From NCBI RefSeq assembly GCF_932526225.1, contig NC_064041.1, forward strand, positions 14,602,951 to 14,666,950: a stretch of 64,000 nt of DNA, read 5' to 3'. The stretch comes from Nematostella vectensis. Taxonomy: Eukaryota > Cnidaria > Anthozoa > Actiniaria > Edwardsiidae. A program made the position numbers and the translations under genes. This document shows, one piece after another, positions 11,701 to 22,546 of the stretch; position 1 is the stretch's first letter, and every line of letters starts with the position of its first letter. The notes under the pieces were generated by a model. The model made no database searches and was not told the DNA's origin. It saw only the letters and a list, made by a program, of their open reading frames with translations.

Positions 11701-12259
11701 TGAATCTTGAAAAGCTGAAATTGCACGGTTCACTCAGACTCAAGATAGCCGTGTCGTAGAAAAAATAACACAATTTTTCTACTTTTTGAAATTACTCTGA
11801 GGCCTTCACTCAGAAAAAACCTGAGGAATTAGCGTGACTGCCGTGACAGTCACGTCAGTTATTGTGACGTGACAGTTTTACGTGACAAAATCTCACGATG
11901 ATTCAGCGCATGTAATAATAGTTTAAGAATCAAGGAGGACCCTTACCTGGATATTCCAATTGGTGTTTTCATCTGCAGATTTCCTGGTCTTTCGTATGTC
12001 GGGTTTTGCCCCAGGATGTGAAACCCGGAGGTCATGTAAGCTCCCTACAATCAATCAATCGATTATCAATATACATTTCCTTGTTTTATCAATCATTTAA
12101 TCATCTATTTTACATTTACTTATTTTACATGATTCATTCAATCATCTATTTCACATTTCTTTATTTTACATCAATTAATCGATCATTTATTTCACATTTC
12201 TTTAAAGTAAATCGATAAACAGAAATGCAGCATGAATGGACGTCGCTGTTTTGAAGATG

Positions 12260-12348
<89 letters not shown>

Positions 12349-15300
12349 TTAATATTAATAATAATAATAGATTATTCTATGCATAAGCAATAAAATGGAG
12401 CTATCTTGAATAGGATAGTAGAATCATGATCATCACCAGCAGCCATCATTATCCGATCACCCTCCAATAATTTACCTTTGCTGTCAGCATCAGCAATCAT
12501 CATCATCACCACCATCATCATCATTATCAACTGTCATCATCCTCCAATAATTCACCTAGTTGCTGTCATCAGCAATCATCATCATAAGCAATAATCTGCA
12601 TCATCATTATCAACCATCATCATCGGATCATCATGTAGCTTACCTTTGCTGTGTCCGAGTTTGTGGTTAATGAAGTCAAACACGTCGCTAGCTTTACCCT
12701 GCAAAACAGAATGGCAGGCAGATTAAAACAGTCTCTAGACATCAAGAACAATGTCGGCCGATGTTGGCGCTTTAAAGTTCTTTTAATTAATTCCATGGTG
12801 TTTGGGAAAAGGAGTGTGCAACCAAGATCCGCAAAGACAACCTTTCTAAGGTAAAACATACCTGGGAAGCTGAAGTAGTTGACGCAACAACTAACTTTTT
12901 CTTCTTTCTTTTGAAAGGCTCTTTTAGTTTGTTCTTCTCTCTAAGCTCGGCGCATTTATCAAGCGATTTTCCTGACCATAGGAAAGCATTAAGCACTTTT
13001 ATTAACATATGTCATCTATGTCAACAAATGTCTTCGATGTCACCCTTGTTGCCAGTGTTTCTCACACCACCGATGAAACGAGAGCCAAAAAGAATGACGA
13101 ACAAATGTTGTTGGGGGAGAGGTTGGGGGAGGATTTGAATAAGGGAGGGGTACAGTGTACAGTCCCAGACCCCAAGCTGTCTCAAGGTTAATTTCCAAGG
13201 ACAAAAGAATGCCTGGGGTCAAGGTAGCACGGCAGAATGCGTTTCTCTTTAACATGCGACAACAACTCTTACGAAAATAAACCACTTTTTATTTTCGTAA
13301 TAATCTCAATTGCGCCTTAGATAAAAACACATTCCGCCGTGCACCTTAGCTTGGGTGTAGTCTAAGGATGAGTAGTCATGTGATCAGAGACTCGCCCTGG
13401 GGTAATACCACGACTTCTATTGGCTCTACTCTCCCTTACTCATCCTGGGGTAATACCACGACTTTTACTCTCCCTTACTTATCCTGGGGTAATACCACGA
13501 CTTCTATTGGCTCTACTCTCCCTTACTTACCCTGGGGTAATACCACCGCATCTATTGGCTCTACTCTCCCTTACTTACCCTGGGGTAATACCACGACTTC
13601 TATTGACTCTACTCTCCCTTACTGATCCTGGGGTAATACCACTACTTCTATTGGCTCTACTCTCCCTTACTGATCCTGGGGTAATTCCACGACTTCTATT
13701 GGCTCTACTCTCCCTTACTCACCCTGAGGTAATACCACGACTTCTTTTGGCTCTACTTTCCCTTACTCACCCTGGGGTAATACCACGACTTCTACTGGCT
13801 CTACTCTCCCTTACTTACCCTGAGGTAATACCATGACTTCTATTGGCTCTTTACTCACCCTGGGGTGATATCACGACTTCTATTGGCTCTTTACTCACAC
13901 TGGGGTAATACCACGACTTCTATTGGCTCTACTCTCCCTTACTTATCATGGGGTAATACCACGACTTCTATTGGCTCTACTCTCCCTTACTCATCCTGGG
14001 GTAATACCACGACTTCTATTGGCTCTACTCTCCCTTACTCACCCTGGTGTAATACCACGACTTCTATTGGCTCTACTCTCCCTTACTGATCCTGGGGTAA
14101 TTCCACGACTTCTATTGGCTCTACTCTCCCTTACTCACCCTGAGGTAATACCACGACTTCTTTTGGCTCTACTTTCCCTTACTCACCCTGGGGTTATACC
14201 ACGACTTCTACTGGCTCTACTCTCCCTTACTTACCCTGAGGTAAAACCATGACTTCTATTGGCTCTTTACTCACCCTGGGGTGATATCACGACTTCTATT
14301 GGCTCTTTACTCACACTGGGGTAATACCACGACTTCTATTGGCTCTACTCTCCCTTACTTATCATGGGGTAATACCACGACTTCTATTGGCTCTACTCTC
14401 CCTTACTCATCCTGGGGTAATACCACGACTTCTATTGGCTCTACTCTCCCTTACTCACCCTGGTGTAATACCACGACTTCTATTGGCTCTACTCTCCCTT
14501 ACTCACCCTGGGGTAATACCACGACTTCTATTGGCTCCACTCTCCCTTCTCCATCCTTTCCTAGGCCTTTGCTGATTTTAAGAAAAAGAAAATTAAATAA
14601 AAAAGATATAATATTTAGAATTCTTATAGTTCAAATTAACATTGCATTCATGATGAATAACGCTTCATCAATGGAGGGATTAACTCCCTCACTGAAGATG
14701 GTACCACGGGCCAGCATCCCCAAGTGTGATAAGACAAGACTTTCAGTACGTACTCCGAGAAAGTTAGGGTTTTTACGCTCACTTTTTATTGCCTTACCCG
14801 AATATGTATCCCATTTTAGCCATCAACTTGGAACCAATACCCTGTATATGAAGATAATGGGGAGATAAACAAAGAATGTCATTTTTCATCCTTCACCATT
14901 ACCATCACCATTCTCATAATGACACAGTTATCGACATAGTCATCCCTAACACCACAACCCATCACCCCCACAATCATCATCACTAACAACACCAAACCGT
15001 CATCAATATCATCATCATCACCATCACCATATCTTCCTCAGATATATCTGATATTGACGTACCTTAGTGTGTTGTTCCCAGTCCCCAAGAGAGGACAAAG
15101 CCCCCGTGGGCTTCCATGCATATCGAATGACGTCATCATCTTGTTCAATAGCTGCTTTGCTGCTGCTGCTGTCGCCAGTATCTGATTGGCTGTCAGATTC
15201 AGAGTCACTTTCTACCTCTTCAGGGCCTAAGGTTGATATCAAACATGTAGACATTCACACCTCACCCAGATGGAAATAAAGAAAGCACTCAAAATGAGCT

Positions 15301-18300
15301 TAGCAAGAACCTATTGTGCACCAATAAACATTTTTTTTAATTAGAGAGCAATTTCCTTGTGCAAAAATATTAAATGTAATAACTGGACATGACATCATGA
15401 GCTTTACATAGAGCCTGTCAGCTTGTTAGCACACTAGATGATTTTGAAGATTGTGTGATTTGAATTTCACAAAAAATTGTGTCCCACATAGTCGGTACCT
15501 AAGGGGTAGATATCATCTAGAGGGAGGGTTGCATCTGTGTTGTATGTCTCGTAGTGAATCAAAAACTCATGAGACTCATGCTTGATTGATCTGTCAACAA
15601 AATATATAATATGATTTACAACTGTACAGAATTCATTGTACAGTATTCATTTACACTGACAGACAAATGATGGGTAAGCCGGCAAAGATCAAGAAGAGTA
15701 CAGTTATTTGTATGGTTCCCTGAACACTGGTAGTTCCAGACATACTTTAAAAAAGGACTGACAAATTAGAGATGAACATGAAAAGGGGTGGATACACAAA
15801 TAATAAAATATCAAAAAAATCCCCAATAATGTACCAAAAATTCATCTCAATTACAGTAGCTGTGGATAGACGCTGAATCTATCACCATCCTGGATATGCT
15901 TTTGATAGTGGTGGAAGTTTTTTTTCAACTAGAAAGAAAGGGTGGTGCTCAGCTATCGTATGACTTGTTTTCAGGGTGTGTGCATTAAAATATGATATGA
16001 AAAAACTAACATAAAGGCAATTCTGCCATGAGGAAGGACATCTTTTTGATGTGGGGGTGGATGTGTCTGTACAGATCACCCTACATAGCCAGATGCTCTA
16101 CCTGCTTATAGAGTATGACTTACTTGATCGTTGAGTTGTACCATACTCCATCACTATACCGTGCCAGGCATCTTTGACCTGCCTTGACTGAACTACACAT
16201 AGAAACAGGCATAAGGACAGCTTTGTTTATTCACATGACTCAATTTTAAAGGAGCACTAGTACATTTGTACTAAAACAATCAATAAAAATGCAACTAAGT
16301 GTATTAAAACAAGTAAATAATAATCTTCTTAACTTCACCCAAAGTGTAATACTGAGAAAGAAAACAATTTGGAAATGCTTAATTTGCAGCTAGGATCTAT
16401 TAGTTTTAATATATTCTATTTCAAATGTTCATTAAACACACAGCCTGTACGAAAACTTGAAAAAAACTAATTCCAGTCCATTTCCGTCCCTTTTATGTGA
16501 GGCCTCCAAATGCATTACTGTATAACACCTGAAAGATCTACTGTAATAGATGTTTTTGTTATTAAACATGACTTTGACTGTTTCCAAGCTTTCTGTGTAA
16601 AGGGAGGTATGTTTAAGGAGTAAATGGTGCCTTTCTTTGGTTGTTTATAACTGAATTTGTTGTTGCCCGACCTCAGCGAATACAAAATCCTTGTCTTGTT
16701 CGGGAATAGCGCAAAGTCAATCATTCGCCTAAACCAATCGATGACTTTCATGTTCTTACTGTCGCATCATAAACCATTTGACTGCACGCAGCAAGGAATT
16801 GATTGGTCACGGTGGTATGATTGACTACACGCTATTCCCAAACAATAAAAGGATTTTAATTCTTTGACAGTCGCACAACAACGGATTCAGCAATATCACT
16901 GCACCACTGCAATAGAGACGTTTGGGTGTTGCCCGCAATACAGCTGGGTGAGGGTGGAGACTAAGGGATGAAGGCTAAAGCATATACCACGCACTGTGGA
17001 CAATGAAGGATTGCCTTTTTAAATGAAACATGAGAATCACCCATCAGACAGGGCTTCTGGAATTACGGGGAAAAAAACTCAAAATTACGTGGGATTCTTT
17101 GCTAAATTACGTGGAATTAATCATTACGCGCTAAATTATGCTGGATTTTGCCATACATTTTTAATTTAAAAATCAAAATTTTGTGGGATTCTTTACTGTT
17201 TTATGCACAAAATTACACGGAATAGCAACTGTTACCTCCAAACTACATTTTGTACCGAAGGAAAGCACGAAATAACTTGAAAAGGTTAATTTTTTGCGCG
17301 AAAATATCTTAAGCGAGTTTCCAGCCACCAGCCAATTAAAAAAGGTATTTTATTACCAGTCCTAGGCCTTCGCAGTTTAGCAAAGAACGCCTAGTCATTT
17401 TATTTGTTTTCGAAATTCAGTTCGAAATAGCGCACTCTTACGGAGAATATCTTTCTTTTTTTTACGAGAAATAGAGGTAAGAACCCTAAAAGAACACATC
17501 AGCTGTGCAATAAAATGTTTTGTCTTTAAAAATTTAGCCAAATTACACGGGATTACGCGGAAATTTGTGGATTATGCGGATTACGCGGAGAAAGCCAAAT
17601 TACGTGCTTCCACACAAGTGCATAATTCCAGAAGCCCTGATCCCAGCCTCTCTTTCAAGCCATCGCTATCCATCGCTAGGTCTAGTTGGCACTTACAGAA
17701 AAGAGCTGCAAATCGGGACTACATCCACCTCTTCTTACCTGAAATCTGGCTCCTTAAACGGCTTCAAATGCTCAACATCAACCAGATATCCATGAGAAAA
17801 CCTGAAAAATGGTCAAACAGCAACAAACAAGCTGGGGTTTACCATCCTCCTAGTACATAAGGACAGAAAGTGATGATAATAACAAAGTGAGCGTAGTAAT
17901 CACAATAAAAAATGAAGTAGCCCAGCTTGATGTTCTCATGCATGCCAACATGCTTAGGACTGGAAGTACGGCTCAATTCAAAGAAAATTGAAAAATACTA
18001 TTAGCTAAACCCAAACTTTCTGATAGCCTTTTTATGTCACTTCAACAATAATATTTGTTTATGATTTGATTCCAATGTTATGTACAGTACATTGTCATAC
18101 TTGTCCTGGATAGCACTGAGTAATACATTATGATACAGGAGTCAGACCTGTGTAATACTTACAAATTAGAAAACCTAACAAGCTTTCAGTTACATCCACC
18201 CTCAAGATGTAGGCATTTAACATATATATGTATCATACAAAGTATGTCTCATACCTGCACTCTGCTCCAGCAAACTTGCACTTTCCTTCAAGAAAATATG

Positions 18301-21300
18301 GGCAAGGAACCATGGACCTATGAGTGGGATTCAGGAATAATACTCTGACCTAGAATTTGAAATGAAAATTAATTTTAATAATTGCTAACAAAAATAGATA
18401 CGTACATATTTCACAGTAGCTTGTAATGTAGATGTATCGAGGACACACCCTTAGAGATGCCAAGCTCAGAAAAAAAAAGTAAACTTCATCAGCTTCAAGT
18501 CAAGTTTTCAGAAATTTAATATAAACTTCATAAGTTTCCATTTTCTGCTCTTGCTATTTTTATGTTATGTTCTATTTTGTAACTTTTGGCACTTTTATAT
18601 GTACAATAACTTGTGATAAACAGATCCCCATTCAACTACCTCAGGGCATACTGTAAGGGGTGTTGAATTGATGACAAAATCTATTGCAAGTATCTTTTTC
18701 CCTTCCAAGGTTTTATTATATATTGCGTCACAAAAAGAGCAGACACAGATGATTGTCCATGCTCTCCATATTAAGTGGCAGTGTGTGAATTGCCTTCTTT
18801 AAAATGGCATTAAGTGAAAGGTAAAAAACTCCCTACAAAGTGTTTAGATAACAATAGTGTGTACCTTTGCCTGGTCAACAGTCTCTTCATCTAATGGTAT
18901 TGATTCAAGCTTGAATACCATTGCATTATGGTGTTCCTTTACTCCCCATTCCTAAGGAAACATGAAAATGTGGATATAAGAGCACAGGTAGCCCAAGCTC
19001 TTTTTTTGTACCTATTGATTTTACGGTAAACATAGGGCGAAAATAAAAATTAGTGATAAATAAAAAACAATTTGCTGAATGATGTCTGTAGTCTGTAGAC
19101 GTGTGTAGTCTAGATGTGTGTTTATGTTTACAGTTTGAGTGTTCTTTGGTCGTATTAAAGCGCCTTTTTCAAGATTCAAGATCCACGATTTGAAATTTTA
19201 AACGAACGAAGTGAAAGGTAGGAAACTAATTTTGAACATACCACACGTTCCGTCCTCAAAAACACACTTCCTCCTGCTTAATCGCGCTCAAATCAAGGCA
19301 ACATCCTCACAGAAAGTTAGAGTCTAACCAGTCCAAACCTCAGCGCCACACGATTATCCATTGCAGAGGAATCCGGCAGAATATTCGTCTTTTTGTCTTT
19401 GAACTATGCTTGACCACAATTAATTTGGCAACCGTCAAAATTGCCTCGTCCCTGCAAGCGCAAAATCATGGCAAAGATTTGGCAAGAGCCGAAGAGGTCC
19501 TTGCCGTGGGAGGGAGCGCTGAAATTAGTGCGCAAATTTTGCACACAATTACCCTACCAGGGAAAATTAGTCCTAGCAAAATTTTTCTAGCTGTGTTGGG
19601 GAGTGTAGAAACTTGATTGCATTGTTCTTTTTTACAGATTCCGTAAATTTTGATCATGAGGTGACGAATATCGTAGTGTATAAGAGTACATACCACGGAA
19701 AACTATGGGAAATTTGTTTTCTACTATACAAACAACGAAAAAAGTATTTTACAAAATCAAAACAGCGGGCGCTCGTTTGAAATGACGTGTTTTCTAGTGC
19801 GTGTGCAAGCGGATGAAACCGGTGTTTGCAGCACACGCAGGTAAACGAAAATTGAAAACTTTCCCTTTAAAACCCTGCAGTCTTCTTACTTTTAGTGTCC
19901 TTTTGTATGGATGGAAAATATATTTACTAGAAAAGATTGAGAAAATTGAGAAAGAGAAATTGTAGTTTTGCCCGTGAAGGCCCCGGCGAAAATTAATAGG
20001 CCATCGATGTTATCAGCACGCCGAGAAAAACTTTGCTAGGACTAATTTTCCACAACAAGGGAATCGTGTGCAAAATTTGTGCACTAATTTCGACGCTCCC
20101 TCCCACGGCAGGGACCTCTTTGGCTTCTTGCCAAATCTTCGCAGCCACAAGTGCATGGGCATGATTTTGCGCTCGCGGGGACGAGGCAATTTTGACGGTT
20201 GCCAAATTCATTGTGGTCAAGCATATTTCCTATATCATATCTGTGAGGATGTCGCCATGATTTGAGTGAGATTAAGCAGGAGGAATAGTGTTTTTGAGGA
20301 CGGAACATGAGGTATGTCCATAATTAGTTTCCTACCTTTCACTTCGTTCGTTTTAAATTTCAAATCATGAATCTTGAATCTTGAAATAGGCGCTTTAATA
20401 CGACCAAAGGACACGCAAAATGTAAACATAAACACAACCCTAGACTACACACATCTTTTCAGCAAATTGTTTTTTATTTTTCACTAATTTTGATTTTCGC
20501 CCTATGTTTAACGTAAAATCGATAGGGACAAAGAAAGAGCTTGGGCTACCTGTGATAAGATAGCATCTCCAACAACAAGGCTGTGAAAAAAATGTTATGA
20601 CATTTACACTCCAAACTCACCTGTGTGAAGGCTACTCTACATTTAGTCCCAATTATATTTTCATCATTATCTTCATCATCATTATCATCAATTGTGTGAT
20701 CATTAACATAGGAGTTTCTATAATCTACACTAGTCTTTGTATCCTGAAATAGAAAAGGAAAATATGTGATTCATATGACAAATATCTGCTGTCACCATAT
20801 GTTTTTTTTTTGTTTGTTTTTTCATATTTCTACTTAATATAACTCCAAGAGGGTATTTTTTTCCTGTCTAAACACTTGTAGCATTTATATAGTTTTTAAC
20901 CCTGGTCGATGAGTATCTGCATGATACTGTAAGACAAATTGTTGAGCAGACAGTGGAATACTCACTGTCTCTGGAGTACCACTATCATGATGTGATGACT
21001 CTTGCTGCTCAAGCAGTTGTAAAAGTTGACTTTTCTTAAGTGACAACAAACTTTCTATTGAGATAACATCAAAATCCATGCTTAAGTTATGGTGGAAATT
21101 TTATCAAATTTCATATCATTTTCTAGGCTTTGTAAATCTAAATAACAAAGAAAAGAATAGGCATTGTTATTTTTGGTGGAAATTATATTCAAATTTTGTA
21201 TTATTTTCTAGGCTTTGAAAATCTAAATAACAAAAAAGGATGCAATGTATGTACTGTATTTATGTAAGTCTACCCTCACCTTCAGTGACTTGAATCAGTT

Positions 21301-22175
21301 CTGTTAGGTCATCTTTCAATTTGGCCAACTCAGCTCTCCCTTCTATCTGTCCTGACTCCAATACTGTCTGTATTTGTATAATCTACAAAAAAGGCAGACA
21401 TATCTTATTTTCACCACTAATAAAGAATGAACGGTGTCATGCATAACAGTGTACCCATAGCTGTCAACTCTCCCGCATTAGGTGGGAGTCTTAAGATTTT
21501 GAACCTCTTTTCAAGCCTAATTTTCTTGAAAATATACATACACTCACTGTATTCTCCAGCATTAGCTATCTTGGTACTTCTGATACATTTACTGTATTTT
21601 CTCAAGATTTTCCTTAACCTATGTTTGACAGCTATGTGTAGCTGGCATCCAGATGTGTCTACAAAGGAAAACTCTTGCCTATTATCATATCAATAAGTTA
21701 ATAATAATTCATTGATTGAGTTTGCATTTTGTTTTTATAGCTAATATTTTTTGGCCATCACTCTTTCTAGCTCCCTGATACCAAAAAATGTGATGACTGT
21801 CTGTGAATTGTGTACACTCCACCCCCTCCCCAACCTTTGGTTTCCCTCCTGAAACTAAAGGGGGACCTTGAAAGGGAGGCCACGGATGAAATGGGCGTAA
21901 TAACGCACAACGGGTGCACATAGTAGATCTGAATTTGAGATATCTTTCAAGGTGCTGTATTTAAGTCACCATTTCATGAGAGAAATATCGAACGTTCACC
22001 CCAATGCGAAGGGGCCGGTTCCTATAAAGCAGGTTAGCACTAACCAGGGATACGGCTATCTCGACTATTGATATAGCTTATAAGTGAATCATGATACCAA
22101 TTCCATAGCACTCTATTGACTCCATACCTGCTGTTTGTACTGTTCTATTGCCTCCTTGAGAACATCCTCGTCCAT
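8304..22175 (-). CDS. ZGPAT: ZGPAT orthologue: CCCH zinc finger and G-patch protein
   Basis: Complete 16-exon gene, about 503 residues (human 531). Exons in transcript order: 22175-22128, 21367-21280, 21054-20966, 20743-20621, 18951-18865, 18349-18255, 17801-17739, 16192-16124, 15590-15499, 15226-15063, 14841-14798, 14571-14507, 12971-12862, 12698-12644, 12044-11947, 11714-11632 and 8442-8304; the last two are joined by phase. In order the protein shows [16 protein letters not shown]; a CCCH finger with C-x7-C-x6-C-x3-H; a Tudor-like stretch starting [15 protein letters not shown]; an acidic serine-rich linker; the G-patch [40 protein letters not shown]; and a C-terminal coiled coil ending KLTVF. 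Mammalian ZGPAT is a nuclear transcription repressor also tied to spliceosome assembly. The G-patch exon and coiled-coil exon both end in minisatellites. The final junction (11632 to 8442) is inferred from phase and homology only. Confidence 0.93.
8787..10478 (+). mobile_element. 5'-truncated non-LTR retrotransposon (LINE)
   Basis: Begins just before the AFDCV motif of a reverse transcriptase and ends in a short 3' UTR with an (ATCT)n tail at about 10462-10477. No upstream endonuclease or RT N-terminus is present, as in 5'-truncated copies. It lies within the minisatellite of the last ZGPAT intron, antisense to that gene, with repeat units on both sides. The clade was not determined. Confidence 0.88.
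8790..10351 (+). pseudogene. LINE reverse transcriptase C-terminal half, one in-frame stop
   Basis: One reading frame covers the whole fragment and is broken only by TAA at 9284-9286, where related elements have the tyrosine of a YLG motif. Visible features are RT motif A (AFDCV), [19 protein letters not shown], and the catalytic LYADDLVIL. The last 50 or so residues hold a zinc-knuckle-like [19 protein letters not shown] segment (C-x2-C, then H-x4-C). It ends at TGA 10349-10351. With only one lesion in about 520 codons, the insertion looks fairly young. It is not a host gene. Confidence 0.88.
10479..11640. repeat. 28/34-bp minisatellite with CACGTACCGCGTGG core
   Basis: About 35 units of 34 bp, or 28 bp when one CCCCCT block is missing. 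Orientation flips at about 10563: the first two to three units (10479-10563) run opposite to the rest. Each unit has an inverted motif CCACG-n5-CGTGG and, on the ZGPAT sense strand, three G5 runs. The right edge is fused to the ZGPAT exon at 11632-11714. Because unit lengths are not multiples of three and lack stops, long open frames exist in many frames on both strands. These are not genes. Confidence 0.95.
12258..12370. repeat. (TAA)n microsatellite
   Basis: Uninterrupted ATA/TAA trinucleotide run within a ZGPAT intron (between exons at 11947-12044 and 12644-12698). It is followed at 12420-12640 by CAT-rich low-complexity sequence. Confidence 0.95.
13391..14548 (-). repeat. 48-bp minisatellite derived from the ZGPAT G-patch exon and its splice donor
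   Basis: I count 25 copies, mostly 48 bp with some 40-bp and one 36-bp unit. Read on the minus strand, each unit resembles the end of the exon at 14507-14571, coding [14 protein letters not shown], followed by the donor GTGAGTAAGG or a variant. Copies 7-15 and 16-24 form a higher-order repeat of exactly 416 bp (seven 48-bp plus two 40-bp units). Donor sequences vary: GTGAGT and GTAAGT remain in some copies, while GATGAG, GATAAG and GATCAG in others have lost GT. Read through in the ZGPAT frame, the standard unit meets TAA directly after the donor. Confidence 0.95.
14880..15035. repeat. CAT/CCA-rich low-complexity tract
   Basis: Degenerate (CAT)n and (CAC)n repeats in the intron between ZGPAT exons at 15063-15226 and 14798-14841. 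Confidence 0.8.
18983..20554. mobile_element. 1.57-kb element with about 570-bp inverted arms in ZGPAT intron 4
   Basis: The ends are CACAGGTAGCCCAAGCTCTT and its reverse complement. The arms, about 18983-19590 and 19995-20554, match through most of their length with small indels, around a unique centre of about 400 bp. Flanks read ATAAGAG (18976-18982) and ATAAGAT (20555-20561), a probable 6-7 bp target duplication. There is no transposase. Superfamily not assigned. Confidence 0.85.
21456..21636. mobile_element. Short MITE, CATAGCTGTCAAC family, copy 1
   Basis: About 180 bp with CATAGCTGTCAAC at the left and TTTGACAGCTATG at the right. It aligns along its whole length with the reverse complement of 24019-24195. 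Lies in ZGPAT intron 1, between the exons at 22128-22175 and 21280-21367. Confidence 0.8.
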
Positions 22176-22546
22176 AGTATAATGACTATATTTCTCATCC
22201 CTAGCTAATCTTGTTGGGGCACAAACTAAACTCTTTCGGCTTTGTTATCAACATGGCCGCCGAACGAATACCGCTGACCAACAGGCACCAGATAAAATCG
22301 AGGTAAATGATTATTTAAGTAACAGAAAATTAATTCAATTTATGATTGAATAAATGGGTAAGGTTAAGAAGCTCACTAAAAATCTGTAGTTTATTGAATA
22401 ATTAAAAGAACTTGTTTCAAGAAAACTAATTACAAGGTTTGGGTTACCTGTGGTGGGTCATAGTCCTTATTCCATTGCCTGGCTACAAAGTAAAGATGGC
22501 CGCCTTTGTTGTTTGTTCGGTTTAGTGATTTTCCTATCGTTTCGCC
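22176..22546. promoter_or_regulatory. Bidirectional ZGPAT/STEEP1 promoter with two YY1-like sites
   Basis: The two start codons face away from each other across 371 bp. Two matches to the YY1-type motif lie inside, in the same orientation: AACATGGCCGCC at 22250-22261 and AAGATGGCCGCC at 22493-22504. No TATA box stands out. The second site lies about 40 bp before the STEEP1 ATG, as is common for YY1 sites near start sites of housekeeping genes. The first site contains an ATG opening a 17-codon frame that ends at a GTAAAT donor-like site, so a short alternative first exon is possible. Confidence 0.6.

Noticed and set aside
10464-11733. Very long open frames (up to 421 codons) on both strands
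   Set aside because: They follow the 28/34-bp minisatellite, are open in several frames on both strands, and have only repeat-derived composition. Only the short stretch at 11632-11714 is coding, as a ZGPAT exon.
13368-14868. Plus-strand open frames with [14 protein letters not shown] repeats
   Set aside because: Antisense reading of the 48-bp ZGPAT-derived minisatellite.
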